Below, in pieces: positions 34,746 to 45,259 of a stretch of 64,000 nucleotides of DNA. The position numbers and the translations under genes were made by a program. This DNA is from Papilionanthe hookeriana x Papilionanthe teres. Lineage: Eukaryota; Streptophyta; Magnoliopsida; Asparagales; Orchidaceae. Each line of letters begins with the position of its first letter. Positions within the stretch are counted from its first letter, which is position 1. The notes beneath the pieces were generated by a model. That model searched no databases and was not told where the DNA came from. It saw only the letters and a program-made list of their open reading frames with translations. The stretch spans positions 57,895,974 to 57,959,973 of the forward strand of contig CM040434.1 of the NCBI GenBank assembly GCA_022702705.1, given 5' to 3'.

Positions 34746-35559
34746 TTAATAGGGTAGACTCAGTTCATAAGTTTCTTTGTAATTTAATTTCATTTCTCCC
34801 ATATAAGGCTTCAGTCTTAATCCGTTAGCTTTAAATACTTTTGCAGTTTTGGGATCTTTAATATCCAAAGCTCCATAAGGGTATACTTTCTCAATTATAA
34901 ATGGTCTCATTCATTTAGTTTTTAATTTTCCAGGAAAAAGTTTTAAACGAGCGTTAAATAATAATACTTCCTGTCCAGGCTCAAACATTTTCCTTGAAAT
35001 CATTTTGTCATGCAATTTCTTCATTCTTTCCTTATAAATTCTTGCTTTTTCATAAGAGTTATTTCTTATCTCTTCCATTTCATTCAGTTGTAATAATCAT
35101 TTTTCTCCTACAGTATTCAAATTATAATTGAACTCTTTTATCGCCCAATAAGCTTTATGTTCAAGTTCAACAGGTAAGTGACAATGTTTACCATAAATTA
35201 ACTGATAAGGTGACATTCCGATAGGTGTCTTATAAGGCGTTCTATAAGCCCATAATGCGGAATCAAGTCTATCAACCCGGTCGGTTCTTTTAGGATTAAC
35301 GGTCTTCTCTAATATTCTTTTAATTTCTCTCGTTTGATACTTCAGCCATTCCACTTATTTGAGGATGATAAGCGATTGCAATTCTATGTTTAATTCTAAA
35401 TTTTTCCAACGAATGATTGAATTCTTATATTTCGAAATGACTTCCTCTATCCGTGATAATTATCACAGGCATTCCAAATCTTGTAAAAATCATTTTCTTT
35501 AAAAATTTTGAAACACTTTTGGAATCACGGTTAGGTAAAGCTACAGCTTCGATCCACTT
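34746..35559 (-). pseudogene. Athila element E: integrase, end of core and C-terminal region
   Basis: Continues the integrase from 35560. Blocks include KWIEAVALPNRDSKSVSKFLKK, FGMPVIIITDRGSHF (second catalytic Asp), a degraded core end, then SALWAYRTPYKTPIGMSPYQLIYGK and HCHLPVELEHKAYWAIKEFN, and the C-terminal MKKLHDKMISRKMFEPGQEVLLFNARLKLFPGKLKTK. Stops and shifts are scattered (35560, about 35410-35350, 35096, 34915). Pol ends at 34746-34748. Confidence 0.88.
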
Positions 35560-36426
35560 TCAAAAATAATCAACTGCTGATAAAATATAAATTTTTCCAG
35601 ATGATGGTATGAAAGGTCCCATAAAGTCTAAACCCCATACATCAAAATTTTCGATTTCTAATATAAAGTTTAGAGGCATTTCATCTTTTCTGGATATATT
35701 TCCCATTCTTTGACATCGATCACAAGTTTTCACATAATGTCCAACATCTTTGAATAAGGTAGGCCAATAAAATCTAGAATTTAAAATTTTAAATGCGGTT
35801 TTATCTACTCCAAAGTGTCCTCCAAATTCAGAATCGTGACATTTTTGAATTATTGCAAAAGTTTCTTCATATGGTACACATCTTCGAATCACAGAATCTC
35901 TTCTTATTTTAAATAAATGAGGATCTTCCCAAATATATGATTTAAAATCATTCTTGAATTTCTTAATATATTTGTTATTCATCACATAAGGTAAAATATT
36001 GCTGACCAAATAGTTAACTATATCAGCATACCAGGGCATTTGTAATCCTTTAATGACATATAATTGTTTATTAGGGAATTTCTCATTTATATTTTCTTCA
36101 TAATTCTTTTCTTTATTATTTTTAATTCTTGATAAATGATCAGAAATTTGGTTGTCAGTTCCTTTTCTGTTTACTATTTCAAAATCAAATTCTTGTAAAA
36201 GTAAAACCCATCTGATCAATCTAGGTTTAGCATCTTTCTTAGATATTAAATACTTAATTGCAGAGTGATCAATATGTACAATACATTTTGTTCCAAGAAG
36301 ATATGGTCTAAATTTATCAAATGCATATACTGTTGCTAACAGCTCTTTTTCAGTAGTAGTGTAATTTATTTGAGTTTCAGTTAAAGTTTTGCTAGCATAA
36401 TATATAACTTTGAAAATTTTTCTCAT
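35560..36426 (-). CDS. Athila element E: RNase H and integrase N-terminal part, open 288 codons
   Basis: A long open stretch carrying the end of RNase H (ASKTLTETQINYTTTEKELLATVYAFDKFRPYLLG, CIVHIDHSAIKYLISKKDAKPRLIRWVLLLQEFDFEI, GTDNQISDHLSRI) and the integrase HHCC finger (HDSEFGGHFGVDKTAFKIL, CDRCQRMGN) and start of the core (NFDVWGLDFMGPF with the first catalytic Asp). These are classic Athila motifs. It is part of pol; the Met at 36426 is internal. It overlaps the upstream frame by 35 bases, showing a single-base shift. Confidence 0.92.
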   Translation of the reverse strand: MRKIFKVIYYASKTLTETQINYTTTEKELLATVYAFDKFRPYLLGTKCIVHIDHSAIKYLISKKDAKPRLIRWVLLLQEFDFEIVNRKGTDNQISDHLSRIKNNKEKNYEENINEKFPNKQLYVIKGLQMPWYADIVNYLVSNILPYVMNNKYIKKFKNDFKSYIWEDPHLFKIRRDSVIRRCVPYEETFAIIQKCHDSEFGGHFGVDKTAFKILNSRFYWPTLFKDVGHYVKTCDRCQRMGNISRKDEMPLNFILEIENFDVWGLDFMGPFIPSSGKIYILSAVDYF

Positions 36427-37233
36427 ATTTTTGTCCTAATACAGCTCCGATTGCGTAATAACATGCATCACATATTAATTCAAAAGATTTATTCCAATCA
36501 GGTGCAGCAATGAGAGGTGCAGTGATTAATTTTTCTTTTAGAATATTGAACGCATCCAGACAATCTTCATTAAATTCAAATTTAGCTTCTTTTTCTAATA
36601 AATGGCAAAGAGGTTTAGCAATTTTAGAAAAATCCTTTATATATCTCCTATAAAATCCAACAAGACCCAAAAAACATCTCACATCAGTAACGGTAGTAGG
36701 TGGTTTCAGTTCAGCAATAATTTTCACTTTTGCCTGATCAACTTCCATCCCTATTTGTGAAATTTTATGTCCTAGTACAATTCCTTTTGTGACCATAAAT
36801 TGACATTTTTCCCAGTTTAGAACTAAATTTGTTTCTTTATTTTCCAAGCAAGATTCAAAATAAGTTCCAAATACTGAAAAATTATCCATAATACTTCAAT
36901 TCCTTTATCAATTAAATCATAGAATATTGACATCATACATCTTTGAAAAGTTACAGGTGCATTGCATAAACCGAAAGGCATTCTTCTTAAGGCAAATGTT
37001 CCATAAGGACTTATAAATGGTGTCTTTTCTTGATCCTCAGGAGCAACAGGTAATTGATGATAACCAGAATATCCATCCAGAAAACAAAAATATGAGTGTC
37101 CAACTAGTTTATCTAGCATTTGATCCAAGAAAGGTAAAGGAAAATGATCCTTTCTAGTGGCGTTATTTAATTTTTGATAGTCAATGCAAATTCGCCATCC
37201 AATAACTTGTCTTGTTGGGATTAATTCATTTTT
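36392..37233 (-). pseudogene. Athila element E: reverse transcriptase palm, thumb and RNase H start
   Basis: Motifs in order: WRICIDYQKLNNATRKDHFPLPF (just after the stop at 37233), LDGYSGYHQLPVAPEDQEKT, FGLCNAPVTFQRCMMSIF, then the catalytic box. Where FMDDFSVFG is normal this copy lost one T and changed the second Asp to Asn, giving MDNFSVFG around 36880-36897. The box is therefore both frameshifted and catalytically altered. After it come CQFMVTKGIVLGHKIS, VRCFLGLVGFYRRYIKDFSKIAKPL and the first RNase H strand. Confidence 0.9.
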
Positions 37234-38841
37234 TTAATTAACAATGACAGTTGCTCCTCCTTTCTTCGGAACACAACGAATATGATTTACCCATTGGCTA
37301 TCCGAAATAGAATAAATAATTCCAGCATCTAACCATTTCAAAATCTCTTTCTTAACAACCTCTTTCATAATTCGGTTTAATATTCTTTGGGGTTCAATAG
37401 TGGGTTGACAATTTTCTTCCATTAAAATCCTATGCATACAGAATGAAGGGCTTATTCCTTTTATATCTGTAATAGTCCAACCAAAAGCTTTCTTATAATT
37501 CTTTAGAACTCCAATTAATTTTTCTTCTTGATCTTTGCTTAACTCTGAAGATATAATTATAGGTAAAGTTAATGAATTTCCAAGAAATGCATACTTTAAA
37601 TGTGCATATAATATTTTTAATTCCATTTCAAGGGCTTTTTCAATTGAGGGTAAAAATATATCTTTTTTAGTTGTGTCTAAAATTTCCCAGTTTTTATGAA
37701 TATAATGAGTTTCTTCAGATAAATTTTCTTTATGTAATTTTTCAATTTCTTCATTTAATGACTCATTATATAACATAGATTCTTTATCTTTATCATCAGA
37801 AATGACCTTACATTTTTCTTGATAATGCTTTTCAATTATATAATCAAAAATATCCATCCGATAGCATTTTTCTTTATCAGGATACCTCATTGATTTCAGA
37901 ACATTGAATGTTATCTCTTGATCGTTAACTCTCATCGTTAATTCTCCTTTTTGCACATCAATCATAGCTCGTCCGGTAGCTAGAAAAGGTCTCCCTAAAA
38001 TGATAGGTATTTCTTTATCTTCTTCCATATCTAGAACAATGAAATCTACAGGGAAGATAAATTTATCTACCTTAACAAGAACATCCTCTATAACTCCTTT
38101 AGGATAAGTGATCAATCGATCAGCTAACTGAAGAGTTACAGTAGTAGGAGAAATCTCTCCTAAATCTAACCTTTGAAAGATTGAAAATGACATGAGATTA
38201 ATATAAGCTCCTAAATCACACAAGGCTTTTCCACAGAATTTTTTTCTAATAACACATGGTATAGTGAAACTTCCAGGATCTTTAAATTTCTGAGGTAGTT
38301 TCTTCTGAATTATTGTACTACATTCTTCACTTAATGCAACAGTTTCATAAGCATCAAATTTTCTCTTCTTGATTAAAATATCTTTCATAAATATTGCATA
38401 GCTTGGCATTTGCTCTAAAGCTTCAGCAAAAGAAATGTTGATGGTAAGTTTCTTAAAAATTTCAAAGAACTTAGAAAATTGATGCTCAAGCTTCTGTTGT
38501 TTTAGTCTTTGAGGAAAAGGTGGTGGTGGTCTTTCAACTTCCACTTCAATAGGTACTACAGTCTGATCTTTACTTGGAGAAAGGGCATCTTTAGGTTTTT
38601 CAATCTCATTCCATGTTTTCTCTTTTAATTCCTTTCCACTTCTGAGTTGCACAGCTTTTGCTTGTTCATGTTCTTTACCAGATTTTTTAGGATTAATTTC
38701 GACATTGCTAGCCAGTGTTCCTTGAGGTCTGTAATTAATGAAATTAGCGATTTGACCCATCTGATTCTCAATATTACAAATAGCAGTGTTTTGACTTTGT
38801 AGCTGATTGCTTAGTTGCAAGATCAATTCTTCTACAGACAA
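37234..38841 (-). CDS. Athila element E: gag C-terminus, protease and RT start, open 535 codons
   Basis: The longest open frame in the window. It holds the gag tail (QLSNQLQSQNTAICNIENQMGQIAN), a Pro/Glu-rich linker, and a retropepsin-like protease with active site LCDLGAYINLMS and the flap/end block IPIILGRPFLATGRAMIDVQ. It then runs into the RT N-terminus (KEVVKKEILKWLDAGIIYSISDSQWVNHIRCVPKKGG). It cleaves and begins the pol polyprotein. The active site reads D-L-G-A-Y where Athila proteins usually have D-L-G-A-S. It is translated as part of gag-pol; the Met at 38841 is internal to the original frame. Confidence 0.92.
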   Translation of the reverse strand: MSVEELILQLSNQLQSQNTAICNIENQMGQIANFINYRPQGTLASNVEINPKKSGKEHEQAKAVQLRSGKELKEKTWNEIEKPKDALSPSKDQTVVPIEVEVERPPPPFPQRLKQQKLEHQFSKFFEIFKKLTINISFAEALEQMPSYAIFMKDILIKKRKFDAYETVALSEECSTIIQKKLPQKFKDPGSFTIPCVIRKKFCGKALCDLGAYINLMSFSIFQRLDLGEISPTTVTLQLADRLITYPKGVIEDVLVKVDKFIFPVDFIVLDMEEDKEIPIILGRPFLATGRAMIDVQKGELTMRVNDQEITFNVLKSMRYPDKEKCYRMDIFDYIIEKHYQEKCKVISDDKDKESMLYNESLNEEIEKLHKENLSEETHYIHKNWEILDTTKKDIFLPSIEKALEMELKILYAHLKYAFLGNSLTLPIIISSELSKDQEEKLIGVLKNYKKAFGWTITDIKGISPSFCMHRILMEENCQPTIEPQRILNRIMKEVVKKEILKWLDAGIIYSISDSQWVNHIRCVPKKGGATVIVN

Positions 38842-40002
38842 CTTTTTCTGCTGATTGTTATAACCAGGAGGGTAAGTTGGTCTATAGATTGAATTTCCTT
38901 GATTGTTCTAATTTGGATTAACTTGATTTTTACTCCATTGTTGATGTCCATTACTCCAATTAAAATTAGTATGATTTTTCCAACTAGGATTATAATATTT
39001 AGAGTAAGGGTTATTAGTTTTACTATCAATAGCTTGCAAAGTTTCCATTGTTTAAGAATCATCAAAATTTGCAGAATTATCATTACTTACATGCGATATG
39101 TTAATAGCAAAATTATCTAATTTCTTAGATATCTCAGCCACTTATGAAGCTAAAATATAAAATGCTTCATTATCTTGAATACTGGCCATTCTTTTAGGAT
39201 TAACCCTTTCAGAAGGCCATTGAAAATTATTATTAGTCATTTCTTCAATTAAGGTGTAAGCTTCTTCAAATGTTTTAGCCATTAAAGAACCACCAGCAAC
39301 AGCATCAATAATAGATCTAAGTGATCCAATAAGTCCATTATAAAATGTTTGAATGATTAACCAATCTGGTAAAGCATGATGAAGACATTTTCTTAATAGT
39401 TCTTTAAATCTTTCCCAAGCTTCATAAATTGTTTCTCCATCAAATTGCGTAAATGAAGTAATATCATTTCTCAATTTAGTAGTTTTAGAAGGAGGAAAAT
39501 ATTTAGCAAGGAATTTTTGTGCCATATATGCCCATGTTTTAATAGAACAAGTTGTTAATGAATTAAGCCACATCTTTGCTTTATCTTTTAAGGAAAAAGG
39601 AAAGAGTCTAAGCCTAATAGCATCATCAGAAACATTATTATATTTAAAGGTAGCACAAAGTTCTAAAAAACTAGCAAGGTGTAAATTTGGATCCTCATTA
39701 GGTGTTCCTCCAAATTGATTATTTTGAACAATTTGAATAATAGAAGGTTTAAGCTCAAAAGAATTAGCATCTACAATGGCATTTGAATACTAACATGAAG
39801 TTCATCGAATTTGTAGGGTTTGCATATTCCCTTAATGGTTTATAAATATTTTGTTCATTAATTTCAATTGGATTTTGATTATTGTTATGTAAGTTGACCA
39901 TTTCTTGATGTTTTGAATTTTTTTTCCTTTTTTAATTCTTTTAATTGTTCTTTCTAATTCAGAATCAAAAGGTATTAATCCTTTAGATCCAGAACTACGC
40001 AT
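38842..40002 (-). pseudogene. Athila element E: gag
   Basis: Gag starts MRSSGSKGL at 40002 after the PBS. The core capsid block is open at 39573-39142 (MWLNSLTTCSIKTWAYMAQKFLAKYFPP, FDGETIYEAWERFKELLRKCLHHALPDWLIIQTFYNGL) and is preceded in frame-shifted sequence by PNEDPNLHLASFLELC. Stops at 39141, about 39053 and about 38913 separate it from the protease frame, each by a single change. Gag would form the cytoplasmic virus-like particle. The same protein start is seen in D (44112) and G (63816). Confidence 0.88.
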
Positions 40003-40095
40003 AAAATTTAAAATATTTTTGTTTTGTTTTTGTTGTTTTGTTTTTTTATGTTTTTATGTTTCTTATCTTTCTTTTTTACTTTTTATTCTATTATA

Positions 40096-40113
40096 TCCCC
40101 GGCAACGGCGCCA
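40096..40113 (-). promoter_or_regulatory. Primer-binding site, tRNA-Asp type (element E)
   Basis: The minus strand reads TGGCGCCGTTGCCGGGGA, an exact 18-base complement of the 3' end of plant tRNA-Asp(GUC) including CCA. It sits 6 bases inside the 5' LTR end. This is the primer class used by Athila. Confidence 0.93.
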
Positions 40114-40119
40114 AAAACT

Positions 40120-42046
40120 TGATGTGATGCAACTTTAATATGCTTCTAAATACAAGAATTTGATACCACTTTTTAGAATATTTAATTCCTGGCAAATGGC
40201 TTCAAAAACTTGATGTGAGATGTTTACTTTTACTTATGAACTTATATTTAGATTTTATAATAATTATTGTAAATGTCACAATTTTAAACGTAATTATACG
40301 TATTGTTCAAGTAATACAGGGCTCTAGTGGAGTCTTGGTTATCGATCCCACAGGGATAGTATTTTTATAAAATGAAAGAAATGTAAGAAATATTTTGGAA
40401 TTTTTCAAATTAAAAGTAATTTATACATATATACTTTTTTTATTTTTAAATTTAATTTACTAATAATTTTTACTATAAGCAAGTAAGCGTATAGCAGTAA
40501 TAAAGTAAAGTAAGCAGTAATTAAAATTCAATGCAAGTATAAAAACGACTTTCTCCTTTTCAACTAATCCAAGATTTTTAGAATAATTATCTTTTGTGGG
40601 GAATTTAGATTATGGTATTATGCCAAATAGAAGCATTCCTATTCTTTACCCTTTGGTCCAGGTGCAAAGAACATTGACTAATCTATAGATCGGTTCAGGA
40701 TGTTTTATTAGTAGAATGGGTTAATCTAGGCTCACACTACTAGATGTCCAAAGGTGGCTATGGTCGGCCCTTCCATTGACCTGTTCCCTTTCTATAAACA
40801 TGGTTATTAGAATTTAGTCTGTCACTCTAAAAACTAATTAATTTTACGCCCAATAAATCATATCTTTCTATTTATTTTCACTTCACCTTAAATAACCGGC
40901 GTATAGCCTGCGATTACCTAAGGATTCATGTGGTATCTACTAGTTAAGAATTTATCTCCGGATAGGTCTCAAAATTCTTCAACAGGTTTTAACAATTTAA
41001 ATGATCAATTTAAAAAGTAAACTAAGATGAGGTCTTAATATCATCACAGAATTTTAAATATTTTAAATTTAATTCTCCTACAAAATTTAATTCTCCTACA
41101 AAATTTAATTAATTTATTATCTTTCCCTAGTTGAAAGGAGAAAGATAACTAACTACTCAGAACACATTGAAATCACACAACAAAACATATTTATAAAACT
41201 TTGAACCAAGGTACAAATACTTATCTGAAGTGTTCCTTTAAGTGATCCGCTGACTTCTACTACTCCAAAGCAAAGTTGAAAGACTCCAACAGCAGCAACA
41301 CACAATAAATACTCAAAATAAACCCACTAGATACAAAGTAAAGTGGCTCCCTAAGTATGGAAGAGACTAAGTAAAACTAAAGGGGGGCTAAAGATGCAAG
41401 AAGGGGTGAAAGATACTATAGGGTGCTAAGGGGGCCCATTTTCTCTATAGAATTGGCTCCTCTTTATATAGCTCTGAATTTGACCAGGGGTTGCTTAAGG
41501 CACCTCTTCAAAATTCGTCCAAATTCAATGCATCTTCTAGAAGGTAACTGTCGCGCCTAAGCGCCGGGATCTGGCGCCTAGGCGCCGGACTCCGTGACCA
41601 GGTCTTCGCACCTCTTCACTTTGGATCACACCTCTTCGCGATAGAAACCGTTTCCTTGTGTCCAAATGCATTGTATCACATGTCCTATAGTCCAAATGCA
41701 TTGTATCACATGTCCTATATATTAGGAGTAACTTACAGTCTTCTAAAAGCTCCAATAACCATTTAACTCCGTCAAAATAACTCCCTAAACTCATCAAAAA
41801 ATTTTAACAGCGACTGTATCGAGCTGGCGCTTAAGTGTCAGATTCTGACGCCTAGGAGCCAGGCCAATAATTCCAATATTTTGCTCCATAAGCTCCTTTT
41901 TGCTCCTTTTTCCTTCTTTTTCTTTCTTAGACTCTTTTTTAATCATCTACATCCAAAAATATGAAAATGCATTTCATTAAAACATAATATCCTTAAGAAT
42001 TGAATCATAAATAAGACATAAAAATTGGTATTTTTTAGGTAGGTCA
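40120..42046 (-). repeat. 5' LTR of element E (1927 bp)
   Basis: Ends TGATGTGATG (low side) and TAGGTCA (high side). It has palindrome clusters at 41553-41590 and a decayed one at 41825-41853, and a tandem duplication of about 31 bp near 41660-41720. A second, degenerate copy of LTR-end plus PBS lies at 40186-40216, 91 bp from the true end. Confidence 0.92.
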
Positions 42047-42051
42047 TAAAG
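42047..42051. repeat. Target-site duplication of element E, right copy (TAAAG)
   Basis: Partner of 28539-28543. Confidence 0.93.
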
Positions 42052-42345
42052 TCATTGATAACATGGAAAGTAGCAAAGAATTTATGGCCTAAAAAATCTA
42101 GAAGTTGATGGATCAGATGTTGAATGTTATCCGAGGCACGTTGAAATAAGTTAGAGATCAACAACTTTTAGATGAAAGGTCGACACTAGATAGTAGAATA
42201 GTCTACCCAGCTTTGGAAGAGGATGGTGACTCACAGTACTTTGATAGTTTTATTTCAGCACCAATTGATTAACATCAGTTTCAGAGTACCAAGACACTTT
42301 GTTAGTCTGATAATGTGATCTTCTACTAAATCTCTGAGGCTAAAC
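42052..42345. other. Unassigned sequence between elements E and D
   Basis: This continues the sequence interrupted by E at 28538. One frame reads ERSTLDSRIVYPALEEDGDS with stops on both sides, which looks like a decayed coding piece, but I cannot assign it. Confidence 0.35.
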
Positions 42346-43992
42346 TGATGCACCAAAAATATATTGGATTGTTCAAATATATTTTGTACTCTTTTTTTGT
42401 GATATTACACTTTAAAAGGATGTATTTCTCATGTTTTGCTGCAGGTATAATGATTTTAGGCAATTGGAGCAAAAAGAAGCAAAAAGGAATGAATTTAGGG
42501 CAAAAGAAGACAAAAACTAGAAAACTGTATCCTGGCACAACGGCGCTAGAATGGGCGCCGACGGCGCCATTTTCCAAAGAACGTAAAATATTATGCACGA
42601 TAGGGCGTCAACGGCATCCAATGTCGGTGTAGGTTAGATTTGGTGTATTTGGATGACTTTTGCAGGGATTCTTGAGGCATCACTTAGGGAATTTGTCCCT
42701 AGGCAATTTCAAAGTGAATTTGGCACTTGAAAAGGTGGTGTGAGTAGGTAGATTAGTGTGTGAGTGTTTTGTAAGTAGAGAGGAAGTGTGAGAGAGTTTA
42801 GAGTTTAGGGTTTGGTGTAAAAGTGTTGTTTTGTGAGGGATTCTTCTTAAAAGAGTTGTAGGAGGAGAGGGAAAGTGAGAGATTACTTCTTTCCTACAAT
42901 TATAAGAGAGAATTGTGTGTTTTTGTGAAGATTAAAGGAGATTTAAAGGAACTTCAAGAGATTTTCTTGGGAAATAAATTTAGATAAGTTGTGTTTACTT
43001 CTTATTGTTTGTATGACCTTGCTTTTATATAAAAAATCTTTGATTTGTCATATCTTCCTCATGAATTCTAAGTAGATCTCTTCGTCTTTCTCCTTGAAAT
43101 GATAAATGGTGAAGTGAAGATTTAGATTGGATGTGTCATATGAATTTTAAGAATTTGTAATGATTTTTCACTTTTTACTTCATTTACTTTTCGATCTGGC
43201 CAATTGAATTTTTAAAATATGTTGTGAAACCTATGATCCGAAAGGACTATGCGTTCTACAAAAAAAGTGAAGATTACATTCAATGTCCATGAATAAGTGG
43301 TGTAGTTCATGAGGATTGGGTGCAAATAAATAAAGAAATATGGTTTATTAGGCGTAGAATTGAATATTTTAGAGTGACAGACTAAAATCCCCAATTTGGT
43401 CCTAGTGTTTGGAAAATTAAGCAAGAGCTAGCCTTCACATGAAGGGACATGGGAGCTCTAGAGTGAGAGCCAGTATCCTCCCAGTTTAACCATGGATTTA
43501 GGGACTAAACCTAGGATTAGCCAATGATTTTTATTGCACTCGGAAGAGAGTAAAGAATAGGTACGCTCCTAATTGGCACAATACAAGATTTTCACTAATC
43601 TTTATCATTCACTCACCATAACATCAATGTAAGGGGGAGGACAAATTCTCCAAATTTGAACCTTTCAAAACAAAATTTAGTGTAGTAGTAGTTAACTTTA
43701 GTCTGAAGCTTAATAAGTATTTTAGTGATCTTAAAATCTTTAGCATCTTTAAACATTAGCAACTTTAGTGTTTACTTTACATGCATTGTTATTTGAATAT
43801 TGGACTTCTGTCCTACTCTTTAAAGATTTGCTTACTCCCTGTGGGATCGATAATCAGGACTCCACTAGAGCCCTGTATTACTTGAATGATACATATACTT
43901 GCGTATAGATTGATTGCTTTCTTATTAGACTGATTATACTTTGTGACTAAACTAAAATACTTATAAATACTTATTTAAGACATTTGCGATCA
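42346..43992 (+). mobile_element. 5' LTR of Athila element D (1647 bp)
   Basis: Starts TGATGCACC and ends GCGATCA directly before a PBS. It shares GTGATATTACACTTT, GAGAGCCAGTATCCTCCCAG, CTCCCTGTGGGATCGATAAT and CTGTATTACTTGAATGATAC with the other Athila-type LTRs, and has a GC-rich inverted-repeat island at 42535-42625. No matching 3' LTR of D is in the window. Confidence 0.85.
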
Positions 43993-43998
43993 AGTTTT

Positions 43999-44016
43999 TG
44001 GTGCCATTGTCGGGGA
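43999..44016 (+). promoter_or_regulatory. Primer-binding site, tRNA-Asp type, decayed (element D)
   Basis: TGGTGCCATTGTCGGGGA differs from the exact E site by three transitions, each at a C or G that is a likely methylation target (two CpG sites and one CpHpG-like site). Confidence 0.85.
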
Positions 44017-44111
44017 AGCAATAATACATTTAGTAGTAACTGAAAACTTTGTTTCATAATTAATAATTGTGTGTTTTTACTTGCTTTTAAGTGTGCATAT
44101 TGTAATTGTGT

Positions 44112-45255
44112 ATGCGTAGTATTGGATCTGAAGGTTTAGTACCTTACGATTCAAAATTAGAAAATAACAAAATGAATCTAAAAATTTGAACAAAATGGTG
44201 AACAATTTAGATAATCAAAGAAATGAAAATGAACATCAATCAAGACCTTTAAGAGATTATGTTAACCTACAACAGATGAAATTCACCTAACTATTCAAAA
44301 TCCTGATGTAGTTGTTAATTCATTTAAGCTTAAACGTGCTATTATCCCAATGGTACAAAATAATCAATTTGGTGGAACAAAGAAAGAAGATCCTAATTTA
44401 CATCTTGCTGGTTTTCTAGAATTGTGTGCTCATTCAAATATGATGGAGTATCGAATGACGTTGTCAGGTTTAGACTTTTTCTATTTTCATTAAGGGATAA
44501 AGCTAAGGTGTGGTTAAATTTGTTAACACTTGAATCAAATAGAACTTGGGTAGAACTATCACAAACATTTTTGTCAAAATATTTCCCTTAGAAACAATAT
44601 TACATCTTTTTGTTAGTTTGAAGGGGAATCAATATATGAAGCTTGGGAAAAATTTAAAGATCTCTCTAGGAAGTGTTCACATCATGCTTTACCAGATTGG
44701 TTAAAAATTAAAACATTTAATAATGGATTAGTGCGCTCTCATAGATCGATTAATTGACTCTGCTGGTGGTGGATCATTAATGTCAAAACCTTTTAATGAG
44801 ATATATTCTCTAATAGAAGAGATGGCTACTAATAATTTTTAATGGCACTCTGAATGGGTAAATTCAAAAAGAGTAGCTAGTATTCATGATTTTGATGCAA
44901 TATCTATGTTGGCTTCTGAAATTGTTGTTATATCAAAGAAAATAGATGAATTCGTGATGAACATTCTCAAACGCCTCAAATGTTAGAGGAAAATTCATTG
45001 GGACAAAGAGTAGATTCTCAATCATCTTATGGACTTTGAATGCTATAAATAATAAACCTAACTATCCTTATTCTAATTATTATAATCCTAGTTGAAAAAT
45101 CAACCAAACTTAAACTAACATAATAACACTCCTACTGTTAATCTGCAGTGGTGGAACAATTCTATGAACCCATTAAGAAAATCAAACAATAAGGGAAACA
45201 TTAATTATAGACTTTCTTATCCTCCAGGTTTCAATAGTAACCCGCAATTTAAGGA
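44112..45255 (+). pseudogene. Athila element D: gag remnant
   Basis: Starts MRSIGSEGLVPYDSKLE like other Athila gags. It follows with shifted but readable capsid blocks: VQNNQFGGT, EDPNLHLAGF, RLFSFSLRDKAKVWLN-like, SIYEAWEKFKDLSRKCSHHALPDW, and the tail LSYPPGFNSNPQFKEY. Many frameshifts and stops occur. Protease and the rest of pol are missing; the sequence runs straight into a minisatellite at about 45260. Confidence 0.85.
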
Positions 45256-45259
45256 ATAT

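Larger units (their letters stand above)
28544..42046 (-). mobile_element. Complete Athila-type Ty3/gypsy element E, 13.5 kb
   Basis: All hallmarks are present on the minus strand: LTRs at both ends (28544-30424 and 40120-42046), an 18-base PBS, gag, protease, RT, RNase H, integrase, an env-position ORF, a polypurine tract and a TAAAG target duplication. In the first 260 or so bases the LTRs differ by roughly 7-8% by eye, so the insertion is not recent. Gag-pol is readable as one frame with a handful of stops and shifts, so the element is not autonomous now. The absence of a chromodomain and the tRNA-Asp primer place it in Athila. Confidence 0.93.

Noticed and set aside
42052..42345. Possible gene fragment between E and D
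   Set aside because: A few residues look coding but stops flank them and no family is recognisable.
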